Positions 43,135 through 51,183 of a stretch of 52,954 bases of DNA are shown piece after piece. The translations under genes and the position numbers were made by a program. The notes beneath the pieces are model-generated. The model did no database searches. It was given only the letters and a program-made list of their open reading frames with translations, and was not told the DNA's origin. Source of the DNA: an uncultured Clostridia bacterium (GTDB taxonomy: Bacteria; Bacillota; Clostridia; Monoglobales; Monoglobaceae); assembly GCA_910580105.1 (NCBI GenBank), contig CAJTWN010000013.1:1-52954 (forward strand). Direction: 5' to 3'. Numbering within the stretch: the stretch's first letter is position 1; the number at the start of each line of letters is the position of its first letter.

Positions 43135-44186
43135 GACACACCCCTGTCCTCCATATACGAATACAGCTCCAGAAAGGCTTCCTGCTCGCATTTGGTATAA
43201 AAGGCTTCCCGCTCATTCCCCCGGCGGCACAAATCCTGTATTTCCTTCCGGGCTATGTCAATCCGCATCGAAACATAATCCTTTGTCCAGCCCTCCGGCG
43301 CGTGCCCGTCCAGATAGAGCCGGTGTGTGGTCAATATGCCTGCCCGAATGGTCTTTCTGATATGCTCTTTGGTAAAGCGTTCCGGTGCAACATGGTGATA
43401 GACAACCACCGATGGCATAATCCCGATCCGGTATCCCAAACGCAGAACATCAAAGCATACCGCCGTTTCCTCACCGCCGGCATAGTCATGGCCGGTGCGT
43501 CCATAGCTCTCGGGAAAACCGCCGATGGCCTCGAAAACACTGTGGCGGATACCAAAACATGCACCATAAGGAAAGGCATACTGTTCCCGTACCTCCCGGT
43601 ATTTCTGGTATTTGACTGCATAACCGCTCCAGACGCTCTCCCTTCCCGGCACAAAAACCAAAGGCGCCGGCACCGGCAGTTCCAGCAGAATCTGCCCGCC
43701 CACCACGCCGGCCTTCTTATGCCGGCGAAAAGCCTCCAGCATCCCGGCCGCCGCCCTTGGATCGGCAACAGCGTCATCGTCTATGTAAAATAAATACTCC
43801 CCTTTTGCCGCCTTGGCTCCTGCATTTCTCGCACGGGAAAGCCCCAGTTCCGGCACCCGGACATACCGGATGCTATCCTCGGCCTTGAGCGGCAAAAATA
43901 TTCCCTGTGGCGAATTGTCTACAAGGATTATTTCAAAACTTTCCCCTATCTCCTGCTGTCGGAGAGAACGGATGGTCTGGGGCAAAGTATCACTTTCTCC
44001 CATTGTACAAATGATGAAAGAAAGTTTATCCTGATAAGTTTTTTTCACCTTGCCTGCCGGCAATGCCTTCTGCTTCCTGGTCGTCCGGTTAAACACCTCA
44101 TTCCAAAGCTTTTTCAAAAGCAGAATCGGGTGTATTTTCCGAAATCCAGCCAGTTTTGCAAGCGAAATATTATAGGTTCTCTTCAA
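43131..44186 (-). CDS. Family 2 glycosyltransferase
   Basis: A 351-residue GT-A enzyme. The domain begins at LSFIICTMGESDTLPQTI, with FEIILVDNSPQG, LGLSRARNAGAKAAKGEYL and the metal motif FYIDDDAVAD. GACFGIRHSVFEAIGGFPE and GGEETAVCFDVLRLGYRI follow the family pattern. The start is most likely TTG at 44186, with GGAGGGA nine bases upstream, which overlaps the ABC gene by 17 bases. A longer frame to 44276 would overlap by over 100 bases and has no site. It is the middle gene of a three-gene operon. The sugar donor is unknown. Confidence 0.88.
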   Translation of the reverse strand: MKRTYNISLAKLAGFRKIHPILLLKKLWNEVFNRTTRKQKALPAGKVKKTYQDKLSFIICTMGESDTLPQTIRSLRQQEIGESFEIILVDNSPQGIFLPLKAEDSIRYVRVPELGLSRARNAGAKAAKGEYLFYIDDDAVADPRAAAGMLEAFRRHKKAGVVGGQILLELPVPAPLVFVPGRESVWSGYAVKYQKYREVREQYAFPYGACFGIRHSVFEAIGGFPESYGRTGHDYAGGEETAVCFDVLRLGYRIGIMPSVVVYHHVAPERFTKEHIRKTIRAGILTTHRLYLDGHAPEGWTKDYVSMRIDIARKEIQDLCRRGNEREAFYTKCEQEAFLELYSYMEDRGVS

Positions 44187-45372
44187 TTTCTTCGATCCCT
44201 CCGCATAGGTCAACAGTTCCAAAAAACGGCTGTTCAGCCGCTGAGGTGAAATATCCGAGCCCTTCCGCATAGTCATAATAGGTAATCGGATGACACCGCC
44301 TGTTCTCCAGGCCGGCTGCCAGCGTATAGGTTCCGCTGTTCAAGATATTTTTAAATGTGAACCGCAGCAGATGCCGTCCCGGCTTTGAAAAACGAAGGCC
44401 CTGCTCCCAGGTTGCCATCACGCCCAAATCCTTTCCGGTCCGGTCCTTCACTGCAAGAGAGACAGAAAGGAAGGGAAGCTCCGCATCCGCCGGTATATCA
44501 ACGGCAAGCGTAACCGTCACCCTCTGATGCAGTGCCGCCGTCTCTTCCCCCAGCGAAAGTTCTTTCAATGCCCCCACATGGGAGCCGAACCGCCGGATAC
44601 ATCCGTCCATCGAATGGGTCACGCCCTGTACGCCGCCGGTGACCGCTTCCATATATGCCGCTGTCACCTCCGCCACATTGCCGTCCAGCTTAATTTCACC
44701 GTCTTCCAGCCATATAACCCGGTCGCACAGCATTCGGATACTGTCAATATCATGACTGACATAGAGCAGAGTTCTTCCCATTTTATGAAGGGAACGGAAA
44801 TATGAAAAACACTTGGCCTGGAAACGATAATCCCCCACAGCCAACGCCTCATCCACGATGAGAATCTCTGGATTTTCACAGACGGCAGCGGCAAAGGCAA
44901 GGCGTACAAACATCCCGTCCGAATAGGTTTTGACCGGCATCTCCATATATGCTCCGATTTCAGCAAAATCTGCAATTTTATGGAGAATTTTTTCTGTCTC
45001 CCTGCGGCTTCGTCCTTTTAATGTCCCATTTAAGTATATGTTCTCTTTTCCAGTATATTCACCATTAAACCCTGCGCCCAATTCAAGCAGTGCCGAAAGG
45101 TTCCCTCTCACTGTTACCGCGCCGGTATCCGGCCGGACAATACCGGCCAGAATCTTCAGGAGGGTGGACTTCCCGGAACCATTTTTCCCAATAATGCCAA
45201 CGGCCTCTCCGGGATCAACGGAGAAGGTAATATTTTTCAAAACTTCCTTTTCTCCACCTTTTTTCCCTACTCCAAAAAAACGTCCCGCTATCGAGTGCCA
45301 GGGCGCTTTATACAATAGATAAGATTTTGAAATTCCGCTGATGCAAATTTGTGGTTTCTCTTTCACATACAT
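44170..45372 (-). CDS. Wzt/TagH-type polysaccharide ABC exporter ATPase
   Basis: A 400-residue ABC ATPase. Walker A is GKNGSGKST (62-70), the signature segment YSDGMFVRLAFA (the variant typical of Wzt/TagH exporters), Walker B ILIVDEALAVGD, then the switch histidine in YVSHDIDSIRMLCDRVIWLEDG. Residues after about 260 form a beta-sandwich like the Wzt C-terminal domain that binds the polymer being exported. The expected permease (Wzm/TagG) is not adjacent: the gene is first in its operon and the 350 bases upstream contain no gene. AGGAAG precedes the ATG. It probably exports a cell-wall or surface glycan made by the two glycosyltransferases downstream. Confidence 0.92.
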   Translation of the reverse strand: MYVKEKPQICISGISKSYLLYKAPWHSIAGRFFGVGKKGGEKEVLKNITFSVDPGEAVGIIGKNGSGKSTLLKILAGIVRPDTGAVTVRGNLSALLELGAGFNGEYTGKENIYLNGTLKGRSRRETEKILHKIADFAEIGAYMEMPVKTYSDGMFVRLAFAAAVCENPEILIVDEALAVGDYRFQAKCFSYFRSLHKMGRTLLYVSHDIDSIRMLCDRVIWLEDGEIKLDGNVAEVTAAYMEAVTGGVQGVTHSMDGCIRRFGSHVGALKELSLGEETAALHQRVTVTLAVDIPADAELPFLSVSLAVKDRTGKDLGVMATWEQGLRFSKPGRHLLRFTFKNILNSGTYTLAAGLENRRCHPITYYDYAEGLGYFTSAAEQPFFGTVDLCGGIEEIEENL

Positions 45373-45664
45373 GACTTCCTAAAAGATTTTTATATTTCCG
45401 TTATATATCCAAAGGGATATACAGCGGCGGCATATTTTCGTAACTGCTGACCGCTTGATCTCCTTTGTTTTTTCAAAGGGCGGTTTATACATAAAAAGAA
45501 AAGGCCTCCCTGTGTCCCGATATTCAGACGCTCTTTTCCATACAGCTGCCTTCTTCTCACGCAAATTCTGTTTATTTTATCATATCACGAATCAACACCA
45601 CTGTCAAAAGGATTTCGACCAATGTTTTCAATAAAAAACATTTTTATAAAATAGAAAAAAGGTA
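45373..45664. other. Gap without a gene upstream of the ABC operon
   Basis: No convincing gene is seen. On the minus strand an AAAGGAGATC sequence near 45467 resembles a ribosome site, but no start codon stands at a usable distance. The promoter of the ABC operon must lie here but is not clear. Confidence 0.5.
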
Positions 45665-45693
45665 TTGACAATCCCATTCTTTTGTGTTATCAT
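45665..45693 (+). promoter_or_regulatory. Promoter of tRNA-Thr
   Basis: TTGACA (45665-45670) and TATCAT (45688-45693) with a 17-base spacer. Confidence 0.85.
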
Positions 45694-45722
45694 ATTCGAG
45701 TCGCACAAATGGCATATTCATT

Positions 45723-45798
45723 GCTGGTGTAGCTCAATTGGCAGAGCAGCTGATTTGTAATCAGCAGGTTGCGGGTTCGAGTCCCATCACCAGCTCCA
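45723..45798 (+). tRNA. tRNA-Thr (TGT anticodon)
   Basis: A 76-nt cloverleaf: GCTGGTG pairs with CACCAGC, the D-arm is AGCTCAATTGGCAGAGC, the anticodon loop TTTGTAA carries TGT, and the T-arm is GGTTCGAGTCC. CCA is encoded. It has its own promoter and terminator. Confidence 0.97.
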
Positions 45799-45799
45799 C

Positions 45800-45835
45800 A
45801 TCGGAACAGACTTTGCTCTGTTCCGATTTTTTTTG
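45800..45835 (+). terminator. Terminator of tRNA-Thr
   Basis: ATCGGAACAGA pairs with TCTGTTCCGAT, followed by an eight-T run. Confidence 0.9.
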
Positions 45836-45993
45836 TACATAAATCAGTTCCCTGCCACATCGTTCCCCCATTCACCGCCTTTTTAAAAGCCCATCGCACT
45901 TTATGTTCATACGCCCAAATTACAAAAGTTTTTCATTTCAGCTTTTCCCTTTCAAGCACACAACAGCTCACCGGTCTTCCCATTATCCCAAAT

Positions 45994-46021
45994 AAAAAAG
46001 CGCCCCCCAGAGGCGCTTTTC
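45994..46021 (-). terminator. Terminator of the c-di-GMP-controlled gene
   Basis: AAAAAAGCGCC pairs with GGCGCTTTT around a short loop, right after the stop codon on the minus strand. Confidence 0.8.
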
Positions 46022-46026
46022 TCATC

Positions 46027-47418
46027 CTAAGCTACGATCATATAAACTTCGACCACGTTTCCATGACGGTCACCCATAACCAGCCAGTTATTCACATCCG
46101 AATTGAATCGCTCTCTGTTCAGAATCGGAACAACATAAGGTGAAATTGTCAGGGCATACTGATACGCATTCGAATCCACCCGGCCGAAAGGAAACAGGCT
46201 GACTTCCTTCTTTCTCATCTCAAATACATCCGTTGTTGTATCACGGATTAACTGAATATCCGCTTTGACCTCTTCCGGAACAACTTCACCGGTCGGAACA
46301 AATGAACCTTCGTTCAGCACATCATAAACCAAGTCCTCATGTCCGTTTGGCGTATGCTTCATATAGGAAATTCGTCCGCTTGTATATTCATCTGTGGCAA
46401 CAACATATTTAACAACTTTGATTGCATCAACAATTCCACTCGAATTTTCGCCCGGATTGTCTTCGTTTTCATTACCAGGCTTTGTATCTTCTGTCGTTCC
46501 TCCGGGAATACTTGTTTCCGCTTTATTGATTTGGCTGTTTCCCGTCATATCAAGATCCTCCGCAATGACCATCCCATTGATGATCGCATTACCGGACATC
46601 TCCACTTCCTGTCCCGGTGCATAAACCAAACCGTTCACCACACTGTTGCCTGAAAATTCTGCATCGTCTTTGGCATAAATATTCCCATACACCTGGGTAT
46701 TGGTGAATTTTATCTCCTCGGCGGCGTAAATCTCGGCATAAATTGTATCAATACTAAGGTCAATTTCACTCATAAACACAATGGAGAGGGCAAACGGATC
46801 GCCGTCTTTATTAATAGCCGCATGGCTGCTATTTTCCACTTCGTCCACATACAGAACAACGCTGCCTTCGCCAACAACCCGGATATTTCCGGCACATACC
46901 AGCGTTTCAACCCGGATCACCCGAAGCTCGCCTTTTTCTGCTGAAATATTCAAGGTTAACCCCTTTTCAACCACAAGGGAATCCACATACACATTTTCCG
47001 ACAGGATATAACCGTCCTTAAATTCTCCGTCTCTTTTCGGACTCTTTACAATCTTAAAATCTTTTTCTCCGTCCGTATACCTTCCCTCAAAAAGGCTGTC
47101 ATCCGGTTCTGTATCAAATGAAGGCGCTTTATATTCAACCAGCTCTCCGTCATACTTTTCTACCTGTGCGCCACCTGCGTTTATTTCTGCGCCCTTGGCC
47201 TGATATACGATACCGTCAATGTTCCCCGCACTTTCCAATTCGCCGCCGGCTATTATTACATCACCCTGAATTTTGGCATTTCCACCCATTTCCGCTTCAC
47301 CTGTAACATAAATTGCCGCGTCTGCCGGTTGAATTGCTGCTGCAAAAGCATTCATCGGAAGAATGAATACCAATGCAGACAAACATAATACCGCTAAAAC
47401 CTTTGTCATTCTTTTCAT
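46027..47418 (-). CDS. Secreted beta-helix-like surface protein under c-di-GMP control
   Basis: A 463-residue exported protein. The signal peptide (MKRMTKVLAVLCLSALVFIL) ends near NAFAA. What follows is a series of short strands with repeated GNA/SGN turns: AEMGGNAKIQGDVIIAGGEL, EFSGNSVVNGLVYAPGQ, EMSGNAIINGMVIAEDLDM, TGNSQINKA. This pattern recalls bactofilin-like right-handed beta-helices. A linker (GGTTEDTKPGNENEDNPGEN) leads to a C-terminal domain of about 120 residues. No anchor motif is visible. AAGGAGGAATT precedes the ATG. A c-di-GMP-I riboswitch and terminator form its leader, so it is probably tied to the switch between motile and sessile life, as an adhesin or matrix protein. That role is inference. 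Confidence 0.75.
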   Translation of the reverse strand: MKRMTKVLAVLCLSALVFILPMNAFAAAIQPADAAIYVTGEAEMGGNAKIQGDVIIAGGELESAGNIDGIVYQAKGAEINAGGAQVEKYDGELVEYKAPSFDTEPDDSLFEGRYTDGEKDFKIVKSPKRDGEFKDGYILSENVYVDSLVVEKGLTLNISAEKGELRVIRVETLVCAGNIRVVGEGSVVLYVDEVENSSHAAINKDGDPFALSIVFMSEIDLSIDTIYAEIYAAEEIKFTNTQVYGNIYAKDDAEFSGNSVVNGLVYAPGQEVEMSGNAIINGMVIAEDLDMTGNSQINKAETSIPGGTTEDTKPGNENEDNPGENSSGIVDAIKVVKYVVATDEYTSGRISYMKHTPNGHEDLVYDVLNEGSFVPTGEVVPEEVKADIQLIRDTTTDVFEMRKKEVSLFPFGRVDSNAYQYALTISPYVVPILNRERFNSDVNNWLVMGDRHGNVVEVYMIVA

Positions 47419-47483
47419 TTGAATTCCTCCTTCATACCAATATTTTCGTCACAGCGAAATTCCAGTGTTTTTTTCATTCCAGA

Positions 47484-47520
47484 CAACAAAAAATCCGGCT
47501 GCAACGAATTGCAGCCGGAC
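47484..47520 (-). terminator. Riboswitch terminator
   Basis: GTCCGGCTGCAA and TTGCAGCCGGA form a strong stem, followed on the minus strand by a T6 run; it sits between the c-di-GMP aptamer and the start codon. Confidence 0.85.
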
Positions 47521-47600
47521 GATCATACTTATTATCAAATAAGGTTAGACTCCAAGCTTTGCGTCCGATACTTTCGTATCGTTTGCCAAACTTATATTTT
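47521..47600 (-). ncRNA. c-di-GMP-I riboswitch (GEMM-I)
   Basis: On the minus strand the leader reads GGCAAACGATACGAAAGTAT, then CGGACGCAAAGC and GGAGTCTAACC. These are the class I c-di-GMP aptamer signatures: the GCAAAC entry, the GAAA tetraloop on a stem, GGACGCAAAGC, and CTAA. The GAAA stem (GATAC/GTATC) is intact. A terminator follows, so c-di-GMP would set readthrough into the surface-protein gene; the direction (on or off) cannot be read with certainty. Confidence 0.88.
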
Positions 47601-47618
47601 TATAATATTTATATGTTT

Positions 47619-47647
47619 ATAATATCAGCAATTTCTTTATTTGTCAA
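47619..47647 (-). promoter_or_regulatory. Promoter of the c-di-GMP riboswitch transcript
   Basis: On the minus strand TTGACA (47647-47642) and TATTAT (47624-47619) with a 17-base spacer, about 25 bases before the aptamer. Confidence 0.85.
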
Positions 47648-47726
47648 CACAAATTTAAAATTTACCCATGTTGCACAAAATATTTCGAAACCACAACGCT
47701 ATATTTCGTTATTATAACATTTTATA

Positions 47727-49085
47727 TTACAATGTGATTGTCACCGTCGAACTGGCCTCATCCCAGCCGACATTCGCATCAAAGGCTTCCGAAACGGCTC
47801 TGAGAGGAACAAACGTCCGCTCGCCCACCAATTGTGCCGGCACTTCCAATGCCGTTCCAACCCCATTTTTATAAAGTACATTGTCGCCAATCGTTATTGT
47901 TAAGACAGTATCTCCCTTAACCGCCGTCACGGTTTGGGTTGCATCCTCCCATGTCACGACTGCACCAAGGGTTTCAAAGATTTTACGCATCGGAACCAAT
48001 GTCCGCCCCTCCTGAATAAAGGGCATTTCATCGAATTCCAGCGCGGTTCCCTGATAAAGGACACGAACAATTTCACGGAAAACCAACTTCTGTGCAATTG
48101 CGTATTCCTGTGCCGCAGAATGGATATAACCGCTGATTTCCGCCTTTGTCTCAGTCAAAGCATCTTCTGCAATCTGGGTCACGCTGTCCGGAATAAAGAT
48201 ATCGGCCAGCGCTCTGCAGCGTTTAAATGCACTTTCTCCGATTTTCTGCAAACCTTCCGGCAAAACGACCTTTGTCAGCGCCGCACAGCCATAAAAAGCA
48301 TGATCGTCAATGCTTTTCACGGCCGGCCCAAAGGAGACGGACTTTAATGTTTTACAGTTGAAAAAAGCCTTTTCCGCAATGGTTTCCGTCCCAGCGCCAA
48401 GATTGATCTCCTGCAATGTATTATTGCCAATAAAAGCACTGTCCCCAATGGTTTTTACCATTTCCGGCACAAGAAATCCCGTCTGAGAAAGTCCGGAAGG
48501 ATAGGCAACAAGACTTGACATATCTTTGCTATACAAGATGCCATTTTGTGCGGTATAATTTTCATTCCCCTCTGCAACCACAAATTCCACAAGTTTTGAT
48601 GACCAGGAAAACGCATTTCCCGCAATTTTTTCCACATTTTCAGGCAGCATCACCGATTTAAGGTTATCACACCATACAAACGCACTGTCTCCAATGGTTT
48701 TCAAATCCTTTGGCAATTTCACATCGGTCAGGGCACTGCACCAGCCAAACGCGCCGTCCCCAATTGAACCCAAACTCTGCGGAAGCGAAATTTCCTTTAC
48801 CTTTTCACCCATCGCAAACGCATAATTGCCAATGGCGGTTACGCCCTCGTCGATGATAATTTTTTCGGTTTCCGCCATATATTCTTTCCAGGGACTTACT
48901 TCGTTTTCGGCATAATTTTTTATTGCCCCGTTCCCCTGAAAACGAAGGGTTTTCTCTGTTTTATCATATTGCCATGTCACAGCATCCCCTGCATTCCCCT
49001 TTGCCTCTGCTGCAAAGGCCGAAATGCCTGAAAAAACAACAATGGTACAGATCAGTAAAACAACAGCACAAACTTTTTTCGCCAT
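47727..49085 (-). CDS. Secreted BspA-type leucine-rich-repeat protein with stalk domain
   Basis: A 452-residue exported protein. Signal peptide MAKKVCAVVLLICTIVVFSG, cut near AFAAE. Residues about 75-320 are BspA-like LRR_5 repeats with the pattern LPxxLxxIGDxAFxxCxxL (SLGSIGDGAFGWCSALTDV, KIGESAFKRCRALADI). Residues about 340-452 are a copper-amine-oxidase N-terminal (stalk) domain: LVPMRKIFETLGAVVTWEDA and TFVPLRAVSEAFDANVGWDEA. BspA-type proteins often bind host matrix or other cells; here the role is unknown. No anchor motif. The stop codon is close to the riboswitch promoter of the next gene, with no clear terminator between, so readthrough is possible. Confidence 0.87.
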   Translation of the reverse strand: MAKKVCAVVLLICTIVVFSGISAFAAEAKGNAGDAVTWQYDKTEKTLRFQGNGAIKNYAENEVSPWKEYMAETEKIIIDEGVTAIGNYAFAMGEKVKEISLPQSLGSIGDGAFGWCSALTDVKLPKDLKTIGDSAFVWCDNLKSVMLPENVEKIAGNAFSWSSKLVEFVVAEGNENYTAQNGILYSKDMSSLVAYPSGLSQTGFLVPEMVKTIGDSAFIGNNTLQEINLGAGTETIAEKAFFNCKTLKSVSFGPAVKSIDDHAFYGCAALTKVVLPEGLQKIGESAFKRCRALADIFIPDSVTQIAEDALTETKAEISGYIHSAAQEYAIAQKLVFREIVRVLYQGTALEFDEMPFIQEGRTLVPMRKIFETLGAVVTWEDATQTVTAVKGDTVLTITIGDNVLYKNGVGTALEVPAQLVGERTFVPLRAVSEAFDANVGWDEASSTVTITL

Positions 49086-49200
49086 TTAATATACCTCCAA
49101 GTCTTTTCTGATGACCCCATTATAGAGGTTTCCAGATGAATTGTCAAATAAAAAGATTGCGGGCAATGTTTCCTTCTCTTCAAATTTTTCCGGAAAAGAC

Positions 49201-49229
49201 TTGACAAAATCCAAAAAAAAACATATAAT
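49201..49229 (+). promoter_or_regulatory. Promoter of tRNA-Pro
   Basis: TTGACA (49201-49206) and TATAAT (49224-49229) with a 17-base spacer. Confidence 0.9.
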
Positions 49230-49241
49230 AGAAAAGCTTAT

Positions 49242-49318
49242 CGGGGCGTGGCGCAGTTTGGTAGCGCACTTGGTTTGGGACCAAGGGGCCGCAGGTTCGA
49301 ATCCTGTCGCCCCGACCA
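49242..49318 (+). tRNA. tRNA-Pro (TGG anticodon)
   Basis: A 77-nt cloverleaf: CGGGGCG pairs with CGCCCCG, the D-arm is GGCGCAGTTTGGTAGCGC, the anticodon loop TTTGGGA carries TGG, and the T-arm is GGTTCGAATCC. CCA is encoded. It has its own promoter and terminator. Confidence 0.97.
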
Positions 49319-49324
49319 AAAGCA

Positions 49325-49370
49325 AAACCGCATAATCATGGTGTAAATACCGTGGTTGTGCGGTTTTTCT
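49325..49370 (+). terminator. Terminator of tRNA-Pro
   Basis: AACCGCATAATCATGGT pairs with ACCGTGGTTGTGCGGTT (with wobble pairs), followed by TTTTTCT. Confidence 0.85.
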
Positions 49371-49439
49371 ATATTTATTATTTCTCCCAAAATTATTTTA
49401 AATTTTGCTGTATCTACCCATATTGTCAGTCAAAATAAA

Positions 49440-49604
49440 AAATAAGAGAGAGGTCCAATTGCCCCTCCCATCTTGTATATATCCTTTGAAAATGCTTAAA
49501 GGCCCGACATATCCCCTATGATGGGAGGCCTGCCTCCGCAAAGCTGTCAAATGACCCGCCGCGGAACACAGATCAAATAACTTGCCAGAGCTGTGGCAAG
49601 GACT
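49440..49604 (-). ncRNA. Candidate structured RNA with its own promoter
   Basis: A noncoding stretch of about 165 nt on the minus strand. A promoter (TTGATG at 49636-49631, TATAAT at 49613-49608, 17-base spacer) lies just upstream. The 5' end GTCCTTGCC can pair with the 3' end GGCAATTGGAC (two-base bulge). Within it are CACAG/CTGTG, TCCGC/GCGGA and a long arm CCTCCCATC/GATGGGAGG. A T-rich tract follows the 3' end. No ORF with a ribosome site is present. The class is not recognised; 6S RNA or another Clostridia RNA such as raiA are possibilities. Confidence 0.55.
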
Positions 49605-49607
49605 ATT

Positions 49608-49636
49608 ATTATATACTATTTACCGCAGACCATCAA
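49608..49636 (-). promoter_or_regulatory. Promoter of the candidate structured RNA
   Basis: On the minus strand TTGATG and a perfect TATAAT are 17 bases apart and point into noncoding DNA. Confidence 0.65.
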
Positions 49637-49674
49637 TGCCTATAAATTAATTTCGTCTTACATTGACTTAATTT

Positions 49675-50877
49675 TTACAATTTCTCCAGAGATTCTAAAT
49701 TGATGCGATAACAGTTCCTTCTACCCATCTTTTCTACAAAAATTTCTACAGATTTATCATTAAAAAATTTTAAGATGTTTTTTATAGATGCCTTTGACTT
49801 CATCAAATGATCGGTTAATTCATCCATCGTTATACCTTTACTTGAAAATAAGGCATTTTGAATCAAAATAGAAAGTAATATTTGATGGCTTCCTTTCTCT
49901 TTTATCCCCAGTTTCTCTAAATTACTATCCACTATTGTTATATAAAAATCCAGCTTTTCCTTTTTTTCCTGAATAATTGCTCCACTGCTTTTCACAGTAT
50001 CGACCAAGATATCAAGGAATGTAAGCACAAAAGGTGTCAAATCCCCTTTGTTTTTGGGATTGTTACAAATATCAAAAGCCTTATAATACTTACTTTTGTT
50101 ATTCTTAAAAGAACGTGATAAGCTAATCCCCATAACGTCACCCAGTTGTTTCGTCAACTGATAACTGCTAATAAACCGCACCATACGTCCATTCCCATCA
50201 TAAAAGGGGTGGATATAGCCAAAGACATAATGAAAAACTGCTGTTTTGATTAATGCTGGAATATCTTGATTTTTTAGCATGGATAACGCCTGCTCCATAC
50301 AGATGATAATTTGGGTTTCGGGATACACTCCTTTATGCTTCTGTTTTTCTGTCGCGGTACAGATACTAACACTGCCTTTTCTAAATATTTTCCCGTCCGG
50401 TTGATCCTTTTCGTCCACTTCATTTAAAACAATTTGATCATACAAGTCACGGATATCTGCACAAGAATTCAGTGGAATTTCCTCATGATTTAAGATCATT
50501 ACATATTTTTTTGCCAATCCAGAAAACCGAACTTTTTTGTCCTCTTTCTTTTCGATAGCCTCAGCTACTTCCTGCCGGGTGCTATGAATTCCTTCAATAT
50601 CATTTGTCAGCATAATTTCATCCATAAGACAATTATTGATATAATTTTTCTGGGCAATCAGCGGCAAAATATTTAAAGTATCCCCCAGCTTCATAACCAA
50701 ATAATACATTTTTTCCATTTTCAAAATTATATCAGGACACAGAACAACAAAAGCTTCATAACCATTGATGTCAATTCCCAAAAATACTGTTTCTTCCGAC
50801 TGTATCCTTTGATTATATTTTTTCTCATATTCTTCTTTATTTTTATAAAATAGATGTGATAACAACTCATATTTCAT
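49675..50877 (-). CDS. Fic-domain protein (probable AMP-transferase)
   Basis: A 400-residue Fic protein. The catalytic motif HPFYDGNGR (H223 to R231) is complete, so it should transfer AMP (or another nucleotide part) to a target hydroxyl. An inhibitory helix motif T-N-D-I-E-G (T91 to G96; pattern [S/T]xxxE[G/N]) lies N-terminal to the Fic core, as in self-inhibited class II enzymes. The C-terminus (residues about 310-400) looks like a winged helix, the common layout of Fic proteins that may bind DNA. GAGGTGG precedes the ATG at 50877. Its promoter is overlapped by a palindrome. It is AT-rich and lies among mobile-type regulators. The target protein is unknown. Confidence 0.93.
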   Translation of the reverse strand: MKYELLSHLFYKNKEEYEKKYNQRIQSEETVFLGIDINGYEAFVVLCPDIILKMEKMYYLVMKLGDTLNILPLIAQKNYINNCLMDEIMLTNDIEGIHSTRQEVAEAIEKKEDKKVRFSGLAKKYVMILNHEEIPLNSCADIRDLYDQIVLNEVDEKDQPDGKIFRKGSVSICTATEKQKHKGVYPETQIIICMEQALSMLKNQDIPALIKTAVFHYVFGYIHPFYDGNGRMVRFISSYQLTKQLGDVMGISLSRSFKNNKSKYYKAFDICNNPKNKGDLTPFVLTFLDILVDTVKSSGAIIQEKKEKLDFYITIVDSNLEKLGIKEKGSHQILLSILIQNALFSSKGITMDELTDHLMKSKASIKNILKFFNDKSVEIFVEKMGRRNCYRINLESLEKL

Positions 50878-50937
50878 AAAAACCACCTCATTTTTCATCT
50901 CTTCCAATCAATATCACTCAATTTCTATTCACATAAC

Positions 50938-50970
50938 AACGATTATATACTATTATCGTTAATAATTCAA
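50938..50970 (-). promoter_or_regulatory. Promoter of the Fic gene with overlapping palindrome
   Basis: On the minus strand TTGAAT (50970-50965) and TATAAT (50947-50942) are 17 bases apart. AACGAT/ATCGTT (50938-50960) is an inverted repeat across the -10 box, placed like a repressor operator. The rest of 50971-51183 is AT-rich with no gene. Confidence 0.6.
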
Positions 50971-51183
50971 GATTTTTATACACTTATGCAATAATTTTTA
51001 TAATTAAAGTGAAAAATTCCCGCTTTTTTAACACAATTTACACCAAATACTGCCGTATGCCATAAATATATACATAAAAAATAACCGATTTATATTTACT
51101 GCCAAGTAATTTTATTTACTTTCATCTATTCTTATCCATTTTTGGCACTCCTAAGCACTTCCGCCGCTTTTATACACTTTGAA

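Noticed and set aside
49440..49604. tmRNA, RNase P RNA or SRP RNA
   Set aside because: The hallmark conserved blocks of those RNAs are not present; a different class was left open.
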